In this document: positions 6,446-6,504 of the stretch, one piece after another
How positions within the stretch are numbered: position 1 is the first letter of the stretch
Layout: the number at the start of each line of letters is the position of its first letter
From: Prevotella sp.
GTDB lineage: Bacteria; Bacteroidota; Bacteroidia; Bacteroidales; Bacteroidaceae
NCBI GenBank assembly: GCA_021204605.1
Contig: JAJPZD010000104.1
Span: 1-6,504 of the forward strand
Length of the DNA stretch: 6,504 bases
Direction of reading: 5' to 3'
Notes under the pieces: generated by a model
The model's input: only the letters and a program-made list of their open reading frames with translations
What the model was told of the DNA's origin: nothing
The model's database searches: none
Made by a program: the position numbers and the translations under genes

Positions 6446-6504
6446 AAATATGTAAGCATACGGTGAAATGCGTATTTTTAGGAAGTTAATAATGAAGTAA
6501 CTTT

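Larger units (their letters stand above)
6147..6504. other. 358-bp AT-rich non-coding leader region upstream of GH3
   Basis: No plausible gene is present on either strand: frames are broken by frequent stops, and the only ATG near the right edge on the plus strand (6492) meets TAA after one codon. The stretch holds the GH3 promoter, two terminator-like hairpins and a diverged tandem duplication, all listed separately. Whatever lies beyond 6504 is unknown. If it is a minus-strand gene, its 3' end would run into these hairpins. Confidence 0.7.

Noticed and set aside
6480..6504. Start of a plus-strand gene at the right edge (ATG at 6492)
   Set aside because: The codons are ATG AAG TAA, so the frame closes at once; no other start with an open frame is seen.

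Overview
The window most likely comes from a chromosome of the Bacteroidota, order Bacteroidales (Bacteroides/Prevotella type). The protein families point this way: a GH31 plus GH3 pair with '...SAQ' signal peptides and a TolC-family protein. So do two close matches to the Bacteroidota -7 promoter box (TAnnTTTG), the absence of clear Shine-Dalgarno sites, and very AT-rich spacers around moderate-GC coding DNA. All supported genes lie on the minus strand, so transcription runs from high to low coordinates.

In transcription order: 6147-6504 is a non-coding leader region. It holds a diverged tandem duplication, and each copy carries a terminator-like hairpin (6362-6388 and 6236-6257). Next to GH3 is a good promoter (-7 box 6197-6204). 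Then come a secreted GH3 beta-glycosidase (3825-6146) and, after a 26-bp spacer, a secreted GH31 alpha-glycosidase (1348-3798). These two almost certainly form one operon. A 128-bp spacer (1220-1347) carries a second -7 box and an 8-bp perfect inverted repeat. It leads to a second unit: a membrane-anchored coiled-coil protein of unknown function (332-1219), followed 41 bp later by the start of a TolC-family outer-membrane efflux protein (1-290), which is cut by the window edge.

GH3 and GH31 both keep the catalytic residues expected of active enzymes and both carry Sec signal peptides. They probably work together in the periplasm on oligosaccharides that need both an alpha- and a beta-exo-glycosidase. 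The GH31 sequence resembles the xyloglucan alpha-xylosidase type of Bacteroides. Xyloglucan oligosaccharides, with GH31 removing alpha-xylose and GH3 removing beta-glucose, are therefore the leading but unproven substrate; alpha-/beta-gluco-oligosaccharides are the alternative. No SusC/SusD pair, endo-glucanase or regulator is visible here. The second unit looks like part of an envelope or efflux locus unrelated to sugar breakdown.

I found no convincing new defence, mobile or RNA system. The least explained pieces are the duplicated hairpin leader upstream of GH3, the overlapping alternative hairpins at its promoter, and the coiled-coil protein next to TolC.
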